Source of the DNA: Endozoicomonas sp. Mp262
GTDB taxonomy: Bacteria > Pseudomonadota > Gammaproteobacteria > Pseudomonadales > Endozoicomonadaceae
Length of the DNA stretch: 64,000 nt
Assembly: GCF_025643335.1 (NCBI RefSeq)
Contig: NZ_CP092489.1
Span: forward strand, 691,501-755,500
Direction of reading: 5' to 3'
Shown: piece after piece, positions 18,026-28,019 of the stretch
How the letters are laid out: each line of letters opens with the position of its first letter
Numbering within the stretch: the first letter of the stretch is position 1
Program-made: the position numbers and the translations under genes
The notes under the pieces: generated by a model
What the model saw: the letters and a program-made list of their open reading frames with translations, nothing else
Databases searched by the model: none
Told to the model about the DNA's origin: nothing

Positions 18026-19714
18026 ATGTATTTAAATAAAAGAAATAAAAAAGAATTAACCTATTTTTTTTGGGTATGTCTCTTTTTATACTTTTCCAAG
18101 GGTTATAGCCAAGAAGAGTGTCTATTATGTGGAGGTACATTTGATCAGCTCACTACAGCAGACTGCTGCAAAGGTGAATATTGTTTAGACTGCATGAAGC
18201 GAACCTATGAGGAACAAGAAAAATGCTCATATTGTAAAAAACCATGGAAGGCCACACCTGTTTGCTTTATCGATACCTGCCCACAAAAATCAAAACTTCA
18301 TGAAGAAGGTGATCTTACCGTACATATACAGCAGCACACCAAGCAGTTTCCTGTATTTGATAATAGTCAGGAGAATAATAGCTTAAGAAAATATGCTATC
18401 TGGCACTGTGAGTTATGCAACCAACCATACAATGATTATTTAGCCTTTGATATTGAATTACATTTCAGGACACACCACCCAGATGAAAAAAATATTGCTT
18501 TTAAATACGCCTGCCCAATTCCCACATGCAGCGCTAAAAACCTTTTGTTTGAAGATTTTAAATCGCATGTAACCGAAAATTTTGACAGGCATATAACAGA
18601 GCGATCAACTTCCCCAGCCAATAATAAAAGACAGCGACTCGATCACTCAACAACCAGTAGGAATTATGCTTACTGGTACTGTCCCGAATGTAATTCACTT
18701 TTCAGAGGATTCTTTGCATATGATATTGAAGCGCATATGGCAAAACGACACCCAGAGGCTGATTATCATCACCTGGCATTTAAATACAGTTGTGGATTCA
18801 GTGACTGTAAATATGTCAACCTTGGTTTTTCAGAATTACAAAAGCATTTACTCATCGCCCATAAAGATTCTTTTTTATATAAAATGCCCAGTGCATACAG
18901 TAGAGTACATTCTCACTGGTTTTGTAAGGACTGTAACAAAGGTTACAAAGATGCGTTGGTTATTCAAATAGATCAACACCTCAAAACTCATGGTAAAGGC
19001 CACTTAACAAACGATTTTTTATATAGATGTGCAAATAAACACTGCACAGATACCCCAAGAACTTTCACTAAAATAAAACAACATATTCAAGGAAATCCTA
19101 CGCTTCACCCTCAACGCCATCATCATTATGAACCTTTAGCTAGTTATGCTCTTTGGTTTTGTAATTATTGTAAAAAAGAGTATGAAAATTTTACGGGCTA
19201 TGATGTAGAGAAGCACCTGGATCAAGAACACCACATAACACGATCAGATCCGCAAGCCTTTAGATATATTTGTAGAAGCTGCCCTCCTAATTCCACTTCT
19301 TCAAATATGAATTTATACGAACTGGAAATGCACCATCAAAGTGACCATTTATCTTACCTTTGCTTCATAAAACCCTGTATAACACCAATAAAACAGACAC
19401 CTCAGTCACTGATTAATCACTTAAGAGAGGCTCATTTAAGATGGCGCTCCAGCTGGTGTGATTTTGAAAATGAGTGTGAGTGGTTAGTCAATGAACATAT
19501 AAAAACTGACCATCCGCTCCCATTTATGAGGGTTAAAACCATGCCAGGGGGAAATCCACCATCTACTTCCGCTGATAATGTTAGTGAACATGACCCAGAA
19601 CCAGACCATTCACCACAATCTGGATGCCCTTACTGCTTCAAAGTTATATCAGATGAACAGTTAGTTGAGCACATTGAACACTGTTACTCAAAAACTCTAA
19701 CACCTAATGAATAA
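18026..19714 (+). CDS. Secreted RING-like and multi-C2H2-like zinc-finger protein
   Basis: This 562-residue protein has a hydrophobic N-terminal segment (YFFWVCLFLYFSKGYS, residues 13-28) that looks like a signal peptide. A RING-like module follows: C32-x2-C35, C47/C48, C53-x2-C56, C67-x2-C70, with no obvious histidine at the usual position. The rest is about four alternating pairs of C2H2-like fingers. One type reads [W/Y][F/Y]C-x2-C, then an aromatic-rich spacer, then H-x3-5-H (HCELCNQPY, YCPECNSLF, FCKDCNKGY, FCNYCKKEY). The partner type reads Y-x-C-x4-C-x(n)-H-x(n)-H. The gene is AT-rich compared with its neighbours. A host-directed effector with ubiquitin-ligase-like architecture is inferred, not shown. 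Confidence 0.6.
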   Translation: MYLNKRNKKELTYFFWVCLFLYFSKGYSQEECLLCGGTFDQLTTADCCKGEYCLDCMKRTYEEQEKCSYCKKPWKATPVCFIDTCPQKSKLHEEGDLTVHIQQHTKQFPVFDNSQENNSLRKYAIWHCELCNQPYNDYLAFDIELHFRTHHPDEKNIAFKYACPIPTCSAKNLLFEDFKSHVTENFDRHITERSTSPANNKRQRLDHSTTSRNYAYWYCPECNSLFRGFFAYDIEAHMAKRHPEADYHHLAFKYSCGFSDCKYVNLGFSELQKHLLIAHKDSFLYKMPSAYSRVHSHWFCKDCNKGYKDALVIQIDQHLKTHGKGHLTNDFLYRCANKHCTDTPRTFTKIKQHIQGNPTLHPQRHHHYEPLASYALWFCNYCKKEYENFTGYDVEKHLDQEHHITRSDPQAFRYICRSCPPNSTSSNMNLYELEMHHQSDHLSYLCFIKPCITPIKQTPQSLINHLREAHLRWRSSWCDFENECEWLVNEHIKTDHPLPFMRVKTMPGGNPPSTSADNVSEHDPEPDHSPQSGCPYCFKVISDEQLVEHIEHCYSKTLTPNE

Positions 19715-19806
19715 GGCTGACTGACCATCAAGCCCAACCCGTTAATTCGACAGTAGCTACAGCACCCCTTAAACTATAGAATCCTCCGGCAATGCCCTAA
19801 TGCCTA

Positions 19807-20817
19807 ATGGAGCCTTCTATGACTGCAAGCACCCCACATCCTTACGATAAGCTGACACCAGACCGGGTGCTTGATGCCATCGAAAGCCAGGGGTTTATCA
19901 CTGATGCTCGAATACTGGCACTGAACAGTTATGAAAACCGGGTTTACCAGGTGGGACTGGATGAAAAAGAGCCGGTTATTGTGAAATTCTACCGACCGGA
20001 TCGCTGGAGCCAGGAGCAAATCCTGGAAGAACACCGTTTTTCTCAGGAGCTCCGGGAAATGGAGCTGCCCATCGTCGCACCTATAGCGGATGAAAATAAC
20101 AATACCCTGTTTGAGTTTGATGGTTTCCAGTTTGCCATTTTTCCCAGGCAGGGAGGCTATGCCCCGGAGTTGGATAACCTCGATAACTTGCTGGTACTGG
20201 GCCGCTGCCTTGGCCGGATTCACAAGCTGGGCGCTTCCAAACCATTCAGTCACCGCCCCACCATCAACCTTCAGCGATTTGGTATTGAGAGCACAGAGTA
20301 CCTAATTGAACATGGCTTTATACCGGACTCTCTCAAAGAAGCTTACCAAACCTTAACCAGAGACCTGTTACACCGTTTGGCCCAGGTAGAAAATCAGCAC
20401 TCATTTCCCCTTATTCGGGTTCATGGTGACTGTCATAATGGTAATATTCTCTGGCGTAATAATGGCCCCCATTTTGTAGATTTTGACGATACAGCAATGG
20501 CGCCTGCCATACAGGATCTCTGGATGCTGTTATCTGGAGACCGACAAAGCCAAACCCTGCAAATGGCGGAAATACTGGAAGGCTATAGCGAGTTTTTTGA
20601 TTTTAACCCGGCAGAACTTAATCTGGTTGAATATTTCAGAACCCTGCGCCTGTTAAACTACAGTGCCTGGCTTGCCAGACGCTGGGAAGACCCCGCATTC
20701 CCTAAAGCCTTTACCTGGTTTAATACCGAGCGTTATTGGGCAGAACATATTCTGGAGCTACGAGAGCAACTGGCCGCACTGGATGAGCCCCCGCTGGCTA
20801 TTTTTGGTCAGATATAA
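19807..20817 (+). CDS. srkA: Stress response kinase A (YihE/SrkA)
   Basis: This 336-residue aminoglycoside-phosphotransferase-fold Ser/Thr kinase is of the SrkA type, which in E. coli limits stress-induced cell death. The N-terminal block LTPDRVLDAIESQGF, then LNSYENRVYQVGLDEKEPVIVKFYRP (ATP-binding Lys), is typical. The catalytic motif is VHGDCHNGNILW (about residue 205) and the metal-binding motif VDFDDTAMAPAIQDLWML. A second ATG at 19819 (MTASTPHPYDK) is an alternative start. Full length and apparently monocistronic. Confidence 0.92.
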   Translation: MEPSMTASTPHPYDKLTPDRVLDAIESQGFITDARILALNSYENRVYQVGLDEKEPVIVKFYRPDRWSQEQILEEHRFSQELREMELPIVAPIADENNNTLFEFDGFQFAIFPRQGGYAPELDNLDNLLVLGRCLGRIHKLGASKPFSHRPTINLQRFGIESTEYLIEHGFIPDSLKEAYQTLTRDLLHRLAQVENQHSFPLIRVHGDCHNGNILWRNNGPHFVDFDDTAMAPAIQDLWMLLSGDRQSQTLQMAEILEGYSEFFDFNPAELNLVEYFRTLRLLNYSAWLARRWEDPAFPKAFTWFNTERYWAEHILELREQLAALDEPPLAIFGQI

Positions 20818-20874
20818 CAGTGATACGGTTTATAAATAAGACATTTTTCGTATATTAACTCGCGTAACTCGTAA

Positions 20875-21067
20875 CTCGTTCCCAGCGTCCCGAGGGTGTC
20901 GCAAAAGATGTTTTTATTAACCACGGAGACACAAAGACACGGAGATTTATAGTTTAAAGATACAAAAACTCTGTGCCTCCGTGTCTCCGTGGTTAAAAAA
21001 GAGTAAAAACCCTACTTTTTATCTACAGAATTGGGTTTCGCGACACCCTCTGGAGCCTGGGAACGAG
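20875..21067. repeat. Nested palindromic element, TGTCGCGAAA family (copy 1)
   Basis: The outer arms are CTCGTTCCCAGCGTCC plus GAGGGTGTCGC on the left and GCGACACCCTC plus CTGGGAACGAG on the right. The inner inverted repeat is TTAACCACGGAGACACAAAG (near 20918) opposite CTCCGTGTCTCCGTGGTTAA (near 20977). It has no coding capacity. Related copies are at 29575, 33292, 33541 and 61241. It lies between srkA and an IS630 element. Confidence 0.85.
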
Positions 21068-21122
21068 ACTAAATTTTCACCTCATTTATAACAATAAGTA
21101 GGTCATAGTTTGGTTTCAAATA

Positions 21123-22284
21123 AACTGGATGTTCGGCCAGTACGAGAAATCTACTTCTTGATCTAACGATCAGATAGCTATTGAATGATACATTTACTCT
21201 ATTATAAAGAGAGTACTGGTCTTTAAATCCCTCTCCCTATGAAGTACGTCACTACAATCACTGATGAAGCTGTTTTATTAACTTTGAAATTCGCCAAACA
21301 CTACGGACCTCTGAGATGTATAAGGGAAAGAGCCCATAGCCTTTTATTGAGCAATCGTGGCTTTACCCTTGAGCAAATTGCCGAAATACTTGAAATTAGA
21401 TATCAAACTGCTTCTCAGTGGATTGATGATTGGGAAGAATATGGTATTCGTGCCTTGTACAAGGGGCATGGTGGCGGTAGGCCGTGCATATATGACGAAT
21501 CCGAAGTGCAACGCATAAAAGAATTAGTGGCTGAAGAGCCTCGTCGCTTATCGTATGTCAAATCCAAGATCGAGGATGAAACCGGTAAATCTTCATCAAA
21601 AATTACTCTGGCAAACATTGTAAAAAAGCAGGGCTGGTTTACAAAAGACTCCGTAAATCATGCAAACATAAACGGGACGAAGAGCAATTCCATGACTGTA
21701 AAACTGCTCTGAAAGATGCCCAGGAAGCCGAGAGCAAAGGGTTAATCAATTTATTTTATTTTGATGAGTCCGGCTTTACCCAGGAACCTTGTGTGCCATA
21801 CGGTTGGCAGGAAAAAGGAAAGCAGCTCAGAATACCATCAGTCAAAAGTAAACGCATCAACGTACTGGGGTTTATGAACCGAAGCTGTGAGCTATTTCAT
21901 TATCCTGTTGTGGGTTCAGTGAATAGCGATACGGTGATTGCGGCCTTTGATGACTTTGCAGAGAAAATGGCAGATGAAAAATACAGCTCAAATGATCGTT
22001 ACACGGTAGTTATGGTGGATAATGCCAGCATTCACACCAGCAAAAAGTTTTGTGCCAGAATTGATGACTGGATGATTGAAAAGAAATTGCTGGTCTGCTT
22101 TCTGCCAACATATTCACCTGAGCTCAACCTGATTGAAATCCTGTGGAGGAAAATAAAGTATGAATGGCTCAACCTCTTGTCAATCAAGAGCTTTGCGGAA
22201 TTTGAAAAAGAAGTTGAACGGGTGCTTTTTTCATTTGGAGAGGAGTATATGATCTCATTTTCTAATACTGTCCGACTGGATGGT
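21123..22284. mobile_element. IS630 family insertion sequence (copy A)
   Basis: TA dinucleotides flank the element (21121-21122 and 22285-22286), the target duplication typical of IS630. The terminal inverted repeats are imperfect, sharing the block CGG-x-CAGTA-xx-AGAA (about 21133-21148 left; TTCTAATACTGTCCG at the right end). One transposase is encoded in two overlapping frames. Confidence 0.75.
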
Positions 22285-22287
22285 TAA
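21239..22287 (+). CDS. IS630 family transposase, joined by a -1 frameshift
   Basis: The first frame (21239-21712) carries the helix-turn-helix region: FTLEQIAEILEIRYQTASQWIDDWEEYGIRALYKGHGGGRP. The catalytic DDE domain continues in the -1 frame: LVYKRLRKSCKHKRDEEQF, then LINLFYFDESGF (first Asp), MVDNASIHTSKK (second Asp) and LPTYSPELNLIEILWRK (Glu). The two frames overlap at a canonical slippery heptamer, A AAA AAG, at 21622-21628. Slippage there yields one continuous protein of about 348 residues with a smooth family-like join. A disabling mutation is the alternative, but the motif placement favours programmed frameshifting. The final stop uses the flanking TA. Confidence 0.8.
21622..21628 (+). 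promoter_or_regulatory. Putative programmed -1 frameshift site (A AAA AAG)
   Basis: In the zero frame the codons are GTA AAA AAG CAG, so the heptamer A_AAA_AAG is in the phase required for -1 slippage, as in E. coli dnaX. The zero frame continues to a stop at 21712, whereas the -1 frame continues into the transposase catalytic domain. No downstream pseudoknot was worked out. Confidence 0.6.
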
Positions 22288-22328
22288 ATTATTCGAAAGC
22301 AATCTATACACTACTTAACTTCTATTTT

Positions 22329-23369
22329 ATGCTGACCACCAAAAAAGAAACCGGTATAGAAAAAATCCCATTTGATAATATCTTCTCTGATATTAATCAC
22401 TATTGGTTCACGCAAAATATATATGATGCTACCAGTAAGCTTTTTCGGCACATTCCACATGTATCAGGACTACTGTTTGAACAACATGAAAACCACAATC
22501 AGCCGTGTGATGTCAGTATAAGACTGTCAGATACCGATCACTCTACGGACTACTTCATCAACTCAATCAGGCATACACCATTGATCAAATCTTGTGTATG
22601 GCAGCAGCTTGTTCATTTTTTTCTTAGTGGCAAGGACACCATTGAGGACTACTGGCTAGAGTTTGACGCTCCTGATCTGGAAAAATCCACACCAGTACCC
22701 AGTGTCTTTATCAGTCCTAAAAAACGATCATCAGAGATAAACCCAGCCCCCCTTTTTCTGACGCTTAATAACCTACCCACAGAAAGGCTACCTGCTAGCT
22801 CTATCAGGCTTGTCAATAATATTTTAAGCGACTTCCCTCTGGTAAAACTTCATTATTTGGGGTTAATGTTACCTCGCCAGGAAAAATCTCTTCGCTGTTG
22901 TTTTCAGCTACCATTTATTCATCTTAAGTCGTTTATTAACAACCATAAAATTCCTCTAACTGATGCACAAATAGAGCAAGCAACCAACATTAAACTGGGA
23001 AAATGTGTCTCTGACATTGTTGTTTCATTGGACCTCGCAGACACTGTTAAACCAAGAATTGGTATTGAATACCCAGTATCAAACAAGCAGTGTCTCAAAC
23101 CCTTATACAAAATCCTGATGGATCAGGAATCTGGTATACATGATGACTATACCCATTGGTCAAAGGATTCCCCCGAACTAAAACCAGCTTTATCACAAGG
23201 AACTGTTTCAACACTTCCAGATACCCATAAAAAACTGGTTTACTCCCGTCGTATTAATCATTTAAAACTGGTTTTTGAGCCTGGAAAGGCGCCAGAAATA
23301 AAGACTTATCTTTATCTGGCACTGGGCTGGTATAACGCGTACAGGGAAGCATCAATAGTGATTAAATAG
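22329..23369 (+). CDS. Hypothetical protein, family not recognised
   Basis: The protein has 346 residues, no signal peptide and no membrane segment. Visible blocks are HVSGLLFEQH, DYWLEFDAPDLEKSTPVPSVF, LHYLGLMLPRQEKSLRCCFQLP, RIGIEYP and HLKLVFEPGKAPEIKTYLYLALGWYNAY near the C-terminus. The alternation suggests a mixed alpha/beta domain repeated twice. It begins about 45 bases downstream of IS630 copy A, so its own promoter may have been replaced. It runs convergently toward the large minus-strand cluster (stops about 67 bases apart) and could be an accessory gene of it. I cannot assign a function. Confidence 0.6.
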   Translation: MLTTKKETGIEKIPFDNIFSDINHYWFTQNIYDATSKLFRHIPHVSGLLFEQHENHNQPCDVSIRLSDTDHSTDYFINSIRHTPLIKSCVWQQLVHFFLSGKDTIEDYWLEFDAPDLEKSTPVPSVFISPKKRSSEINPAPLFLTLNNLPTERLPASSIRLVNNILSDFPLVKLHYLGLMLPRQEKSLRCCFQLPFIHLKSFINNHKIPLTDAQIEQATNIKLGKCVSDIVVSLDLADTVKPRIGIEYPVSNKQCLKPLYKILMDQESGIHDDYTHWSKDSPELKPALSQGTVSTLPDTHKKLVYSRRINHLKLVFEPGKAPEIKTYLYLALGWYNAYREASIVIK

Positions 23370-23392
23370 TCTGCTTCCCCCCGCATACATTC

Positions 23393-23407
23393 CCAGCGGA
23401 ACGCTGG
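23393..23407. terminator. Short hairpin between convergent genes
   Basis: CCAGCG-GAA-CGCTGG forms a 6-bp GC-rich stem in the 67-base gap between two convergent genes. There is no clear T-run. It also resembles the CATTCCCAGCG end of the dispersed repeat family. It may serve as a bidirectional stop or be a repeat fragment. Confidence 0.35.
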
Positions 23408-23436
23408 AAGTGCATACGGGAAATATAAGAGCTTTG

Positions 23437-26400
23437 CTAAAATGCATTTAATGCGGCGGTAACCGGGCACAGGTTGGCAATCACGTCCAATACCTGTTTA
23501 ATCTGCTCCTTATCCAGCCCGAAGGTATCAGAAAGCACCCCTGAGATTTTATCCTCTGTCCAGTCCAGGGCCTTTTTCGCAACCTTGGCCCATTCTTTAG
23601 GGTCAGTAAACAGCTCCTTCAAGAAGTCAAAGATGGCATCAAATAACATTTTAGGCAGCTTTGCCAGATCCCCGGTATCCACATCAATTTTCAGTTTAGG
23701 CAGATTAAATGTGTTTCCTGCCAGTTCAAACCCGGCGGTAATGGCAGCACCTAAATCAGCACCTTTAATAAAGATGTCCAGGGCGCCGGTAGCACCGGTT
23801 TCGATCTTGAATGTGCCCAAAGGCCCCAGGTCAACATCGCCAATGCCAACCTTAACATCACCTTCCACGCTGGCATTGGTAGGACTGTCAAAAGTCCCTT
23901 CCAGCTCACCCTGAACAATACCGCCAGGCAACAGATCCCCCTTTAAGTCAAATTGGGCACCACTGGTGGAGATATTGATAAACACGGATCGGGACATCCC
24001 CAGCAGTTCAACCATACCATTAATATAAAAATGGGGTTTTCGAAACTCAGGCACTTTTTGCTCAGGCTGACTGAAGGTAGCAATGGAGATTTGAGGCCCG
24101 CCACTGCCCTCTGCCGCTTTAATACAAAACAGATTCTCATTACCCAGAACGATTTTGGACATCTGGGCATCCACAGCGATACCTTTATTGGGACTGATAT
24201 CAATGGTTGCCTCAGCATACAGCCCAAAGAAATTAACCCTGCCACTGATAAAGAAACCGGCTGAAAAGCGAAGCTCACCAATAGATGTAGCCTGGGGAGC
24301 ACAATAAAACTGGGGGTTAACCTCTACGGTAAACTGATCGCCTGATTTACTCAGTTGATAATGGCGCATTTCATTGGCCATATCCGTCACAAACCAGGTA
24401 TTTTCGTTTTTCCCTTCACCCACCAGCAATTGCTGGGATGTAGCTGGAATAACAACGCCGGCGGCGGCAAATGCCTCTGATACCCCACCCAGATTCCGCT
24501 GCTTCAGGTCATCCATTACAGTACCAGCAATGGAAAAGGTTTTTGTGCCAACAATTCCCACCTGATTAAGTACACTGTCAATGTCTGATGGCAGAATGTC
24601 TCCCGTTAACGTATCCAGCACATCACCCAGGTGCAGGTCACTGACAGCACCAGCCACCATGCTTTGACTGGGTACCGCGGAATCGAAGAATACCGCAATG
24701 GAGGACATAAAGTTATCCACAAGGATAGTGCCCGCCAATCCCAGTGATGGAATCCCTTCATAACTGGCTCCCAGTTCAAGGGCCAGGTCGCCCAGCTTAA
24801 AGACCTCAAAATCAATGGGCTTGCTCCCCTGCATGGTACCTGAAGCGAAGGCACCGTTCGGGGTGAAGTCCATGGTAATAGTAAAGGTCTGCTGGCTGCC
24901 CTGAATCTCTGCCTGCATGGTGCCGGATAAAAACAACTCTGGTACGGCATCCCTCATCCTGGCACCAAAACGACAGCTTAAGGGCATATTTAATAAATGC
25001 CCTGAATAGCTCACATAAAGGCTGGCATCCTTGGTGGGGTTTATTCCTACCTGCAAGGTGATACCCAGTGTTGGATTCAGTCCCAGAATATCCTTTAATA
25101 GCTTCTGTTTTTTATCTTCGGTATCAATCTGCCACTGACCATAGAGATTTAACCCGGCCACCACACCATTACTTTGGGAAGGCAGAGCAACATTCTTACT
25201 GGCAATGGCCGGTTGATTGAATTGCTCCATGCCCGGGAAAGCAAAACCGGTAGCCTCGAAACTGGCTACCACTAAAACCAGCTCCTGCAATTGAAACAGG
25301 GACTCAAAGGGTGAAAGTAAAGACAGTCCATTAATGGCAGAAAGGCTGCCTTCTCCTAAATTCATGCCAAAGGCAAATCCCCAACTGCCGCCGGTGACCG
25401 ATGATTTCAAAGCTTGGAAAGAAACAGTACCAAAGCCATCCACCTCAGTACTCATTAAAAACATATTGCTGGCCTGAGAGTGCTGGACCATGGCATAGGA
25501 GTTATCAAACTCCAGATGGAAACCACTGGGGATAATGGGAAGATCCAGAGTCAGGGACTTCAGCAAGTCATCAAAACTGATTTTGGGAATATAGGTATAG
25601 GCCATTAGCTCACCGGAAAGAGAGTAATGGCATGACAATGACCCAATGCCGTCTATAGCCAGCGTACCACCAAAACTTCCAGCCACAGGGCCACCGGATG
25701 GATAAGCCAAAGAGGTAGTCACATCACTGATACTTAGCGTTTTAGGACCCAGGTCAATCGTCCATGAGTTAGGCTGGGAAGCCATAAACAGTGCAAAGCT
25801 ATAGGACTTCATAGGCGCAATGCCCACCCGCAGTGAATCTATCACCAGATCGGAAGGCGGATCCACCGGCAGGTCATAGCTCTTCAGCATGGAGCTTAGA
25901 GAAATAGTGGCATTTTGCAGGTTGGCGTAGAAGGTAAATTGATCTCTGCTACTGGCGTAAATATCCAGCTCTTGCCCTTCAATCTCTGTTTTAGCCATCA
26001 GGGTGGCATCCAGGGATCGGGTGATTGAATCAAAGGGGTTGAAAACCTCAAAACGGCACCCAAGCCCGGTCAAAGCAAAGTGGCCTTTCCAGATTTCCCA
26101 GTCTATCTCGGAAAGTCCGATGGTAAACATGGAATAGTTAATCTGTGGTGGGAAAGTGCCTAAAGACAACCCTAAGCCAAGGGACTGAAGCTCTATTTTT
26201 GATAACCCGGATACCAGCTTTTGTAAGTCAGAAGGTAAAACGGACTCTGAATCACTGGAACCCGAGATATGTAGCATATCCGCCAGATTGGCAATACTCA
26301 GTCCCTGTCCAATACCTGCCAGATAAAGATCATTACTTCCCGGTTGATATTCAGCCACCAGTTCTATACTGATATCCTTGGCACTGGAAATAGCCAGGCC

Positions 26401-26922
26401 ACCGGTGAAGCAAGTAAGCGGTTGCTGGGTACTGTTTTCTTCAAGCCAGTCTTTAGCAATAGGGCTATAGGTTCTTAGCTTGAAGCTATCAAAGGTATTC
26501 TCTCCTAACTCTACACTCGTTAGCTCCACCGCAAGGTGCAGGCCTGGTACATTTTCCCTGTCCTCCCAGGGAAACTTAAAGGGTTCTCTGGGGGGAACAT
26601 TCTGACCAATACGTGGCAACAGAATCTGGCCGTGCAATAAAAGTGACTGTACCTGGTTAAAGGTGCTTTCCAGAATTCCCAGCACCCCTTGTGGTTTAAT
26701 GTTCGAGACAAAGTTAATCCCTTTAGCAAGGGGGGCATTCAGGTCAGTATCAGTGCCAGCTTGGGTACAGACAACAAAAGCTGTATTAAACAAATAAAAG
26801 TCATCCAGCAACTGAACGGATGATGACTTTACCGGCTTGCTCCAATCCACCACATCAGGAAGGTCACTAAAGCTATTGGAAAATTTCCAGTCATTGGGCC
26901 CAGGCGCATCCCTGAATTCAAG
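23437..26922 (-). pseudogene. Giant beta-rich protein gene, 3' portion (split by IS30)
   Basis: About 1,161 codons are open from the IS30 border (26922). The first in-frame start, a GTG at 26853, lies mid-sequence. Upstream of it the frame reads LEFRDAPGPNDWKFSNSFSDL and joins the 5' portion at 28020 without loss of frame. The product shows many consecutive beta-strand-like stretches (for example WTIDLGPKTLSISDVTTSLAYP and FGGTLAIDGIGSLSCHYSLSGEL), recurring domain-sized units and no membrane segment. An amphipathic helical C-terminus (LFTDPKEWAKVAKKALDW) ends in CPVTAALNAF. The family is not recognised; a lipid-transfer-like or repetitive beta scaffold is a guess. The fragment may still be translated from the GTG. 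Confidence 0.75.
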
Positions 26923-27910
26923 TCATAAATGCATAACCCATGACTTTTCTTGCATTCACTCCAGTTAACTCTTTGAATGCCTCATATGGTGTTTTGTAAC
27001 CGAGGCATTTCCTGGGCCTGCTGTTCAGCTTGTCTACCGCAATGATAACGTCTCTTTCTTTGACGTTATGAAGCTCCATTGATTTGGGAAAGTACTGCCT
27101 GAGCAGCCCATTGGCATTCTCATTCTGGCCTCTCTCCCAAGAGTGGTAGGGCACAGCAAAGTAGCTGTCGCAGCTCAAGGCTTTGTTGATTGCTTCATGC
27201 TGAGCAAATTCCTTACCGTTGTCGTAAGTGATCGTTTTAACAAACCTTTTCAGGGGCTTGAGTGTATCAATCACTGCCTGTTTAACCGCTTTTGCTTTCT
27301 TTCCTGGCAGCGGAACAGCAAGGCGCAGTTTAGTCTTTCGCTCATCCAGTGTGGCAATGGCACCCTTATGGTTTTTGCCGATTACGGTATCCGCCTCCCA
27401 GTCACCAACACGCCCCCTGTTGTTGACGATCTCCGGGCGCTCTTCAATACCTACCCGGTTAGGTATGCCTGTTCGGTTATGAGCTGAACCATATCGCTTT
27501 CGGTACGTTTTTTTCTGATGGCGCAAGTGTTTATACAGGGTACCGTCAGTGCGCTTATCATCCTCTATGAACTGGTAAATCGTCTCATGATGCAACTTGA
27601 TTATCCCTTCTTTTTCAAGCCTTCCAGCCACTTGCTCAGGACTCCAGTCAGCCCGGATATCTTGAGCAATCCGTCGCTTAATATCTTCCGTCAACTTCAC
27701 CGCCTTGGGTTTTTCCTTATGACGCTGTTGAGCCTTACGATGAGCCTGCTGGTGCCTGTAACCACGCTGCCCTGTGTTGCGTCCTAACTCCCGTGACAGC
27801 GAACTCTGTGAACGCCCGAGTTTTTCTGCAATTTTATTTTGAGAAGTCCCATTTTTCAGTTCGATTTCGATATAATGTCTCTCTTCAGAGCTAAGGTGCT
27901 TAAAGGCCAT
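26918..27910 (-). CDS. IS30 family transposase
   Basis: The 330-residue transposase is intact. The N-terminal helix-turn-helix reads LSSEERHYIEIELKNGTSQNKIAEKLGRSQSSLSRELGRN. The DDE domain shows GDWEADTVIGKNHKGA (first Asp), TITYDNGKEFAQHEAIN (second Asp) and WERGQNENANGLLRQYFPK (Glu). The reading frame runs out through the left inverted repeat (MGYAFMT), and its stop codon (26918-26920) lies in the flanking host gene. The exact C-terminus therefore depends on the insertion site. Confidence 0.92.
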   Translation of the reverse strand: MAFKHLSSEERHYIEIELKNGTSQNKIAEKLGRSQSSLSRELGRNTGQRGYRHQQAHRKAQQRHKEKPKAVKLTEDIKRRIAQDIRADWSPEQVAGRLEKEGIIKLHHETIYQFIEDDKRTDGTLYKHLRHQKKTYRKRYGSAHNRTGIPNRVGIEERPEIVNNRGRVGDWEADTVIGKNHKGAIATLDERKTKLRLAVPLPGKKAKAVKQAVIDTLKPLKRFVKTITYDNGKEFAQHEAINKALSCDSYFAVPYHSWERGQNENANGLLRQYFPKSMELHNVKERDVIIAVDKLNSRPRKCLGYKTPYEAFKELTGVNARKVMGYAFMT

Positions 27911-28019
27911 CCTTGGCGTCCTCTGTTTGGTTTGGTTGCTTAACAGAGTACCCCTGAGTTCTGATTCACTTCAAAGGCTCTGTAACAACCCTCTGGTTAC
28001 AGAGGTTATGCATTTATGA
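26923..28019. mobile_element. IS30 family insertion sequence
   Basis: Perfect 16-base terminal inverted repeats TCATAAATGCATAACC (26923-26938) and its complement (28004-28019) bound the element. A hairpin (CCTCTG-GTTA-CAGAGG) lies just inside the right end. No target duplication is visible: the left flank ends AAG and the right flank begins TAC. Removing the element joins the two flanking reading frames exactly. Confidence 0.88.

Noticed and set aside
23437-23466. Prenylation (CaaX-like) site at the giant protein C-terminus, given the prenyl synthase in the cluster
   Set aside because: The cysteine is ten residues from the end, not four, so it is not a CaaX box.
23474-26738. Several open frames on the opposite strand and in other frames of the giant gene
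   Set aside because: They have no family features and lie wholly inside a continuous coding frame; treated as shadows.
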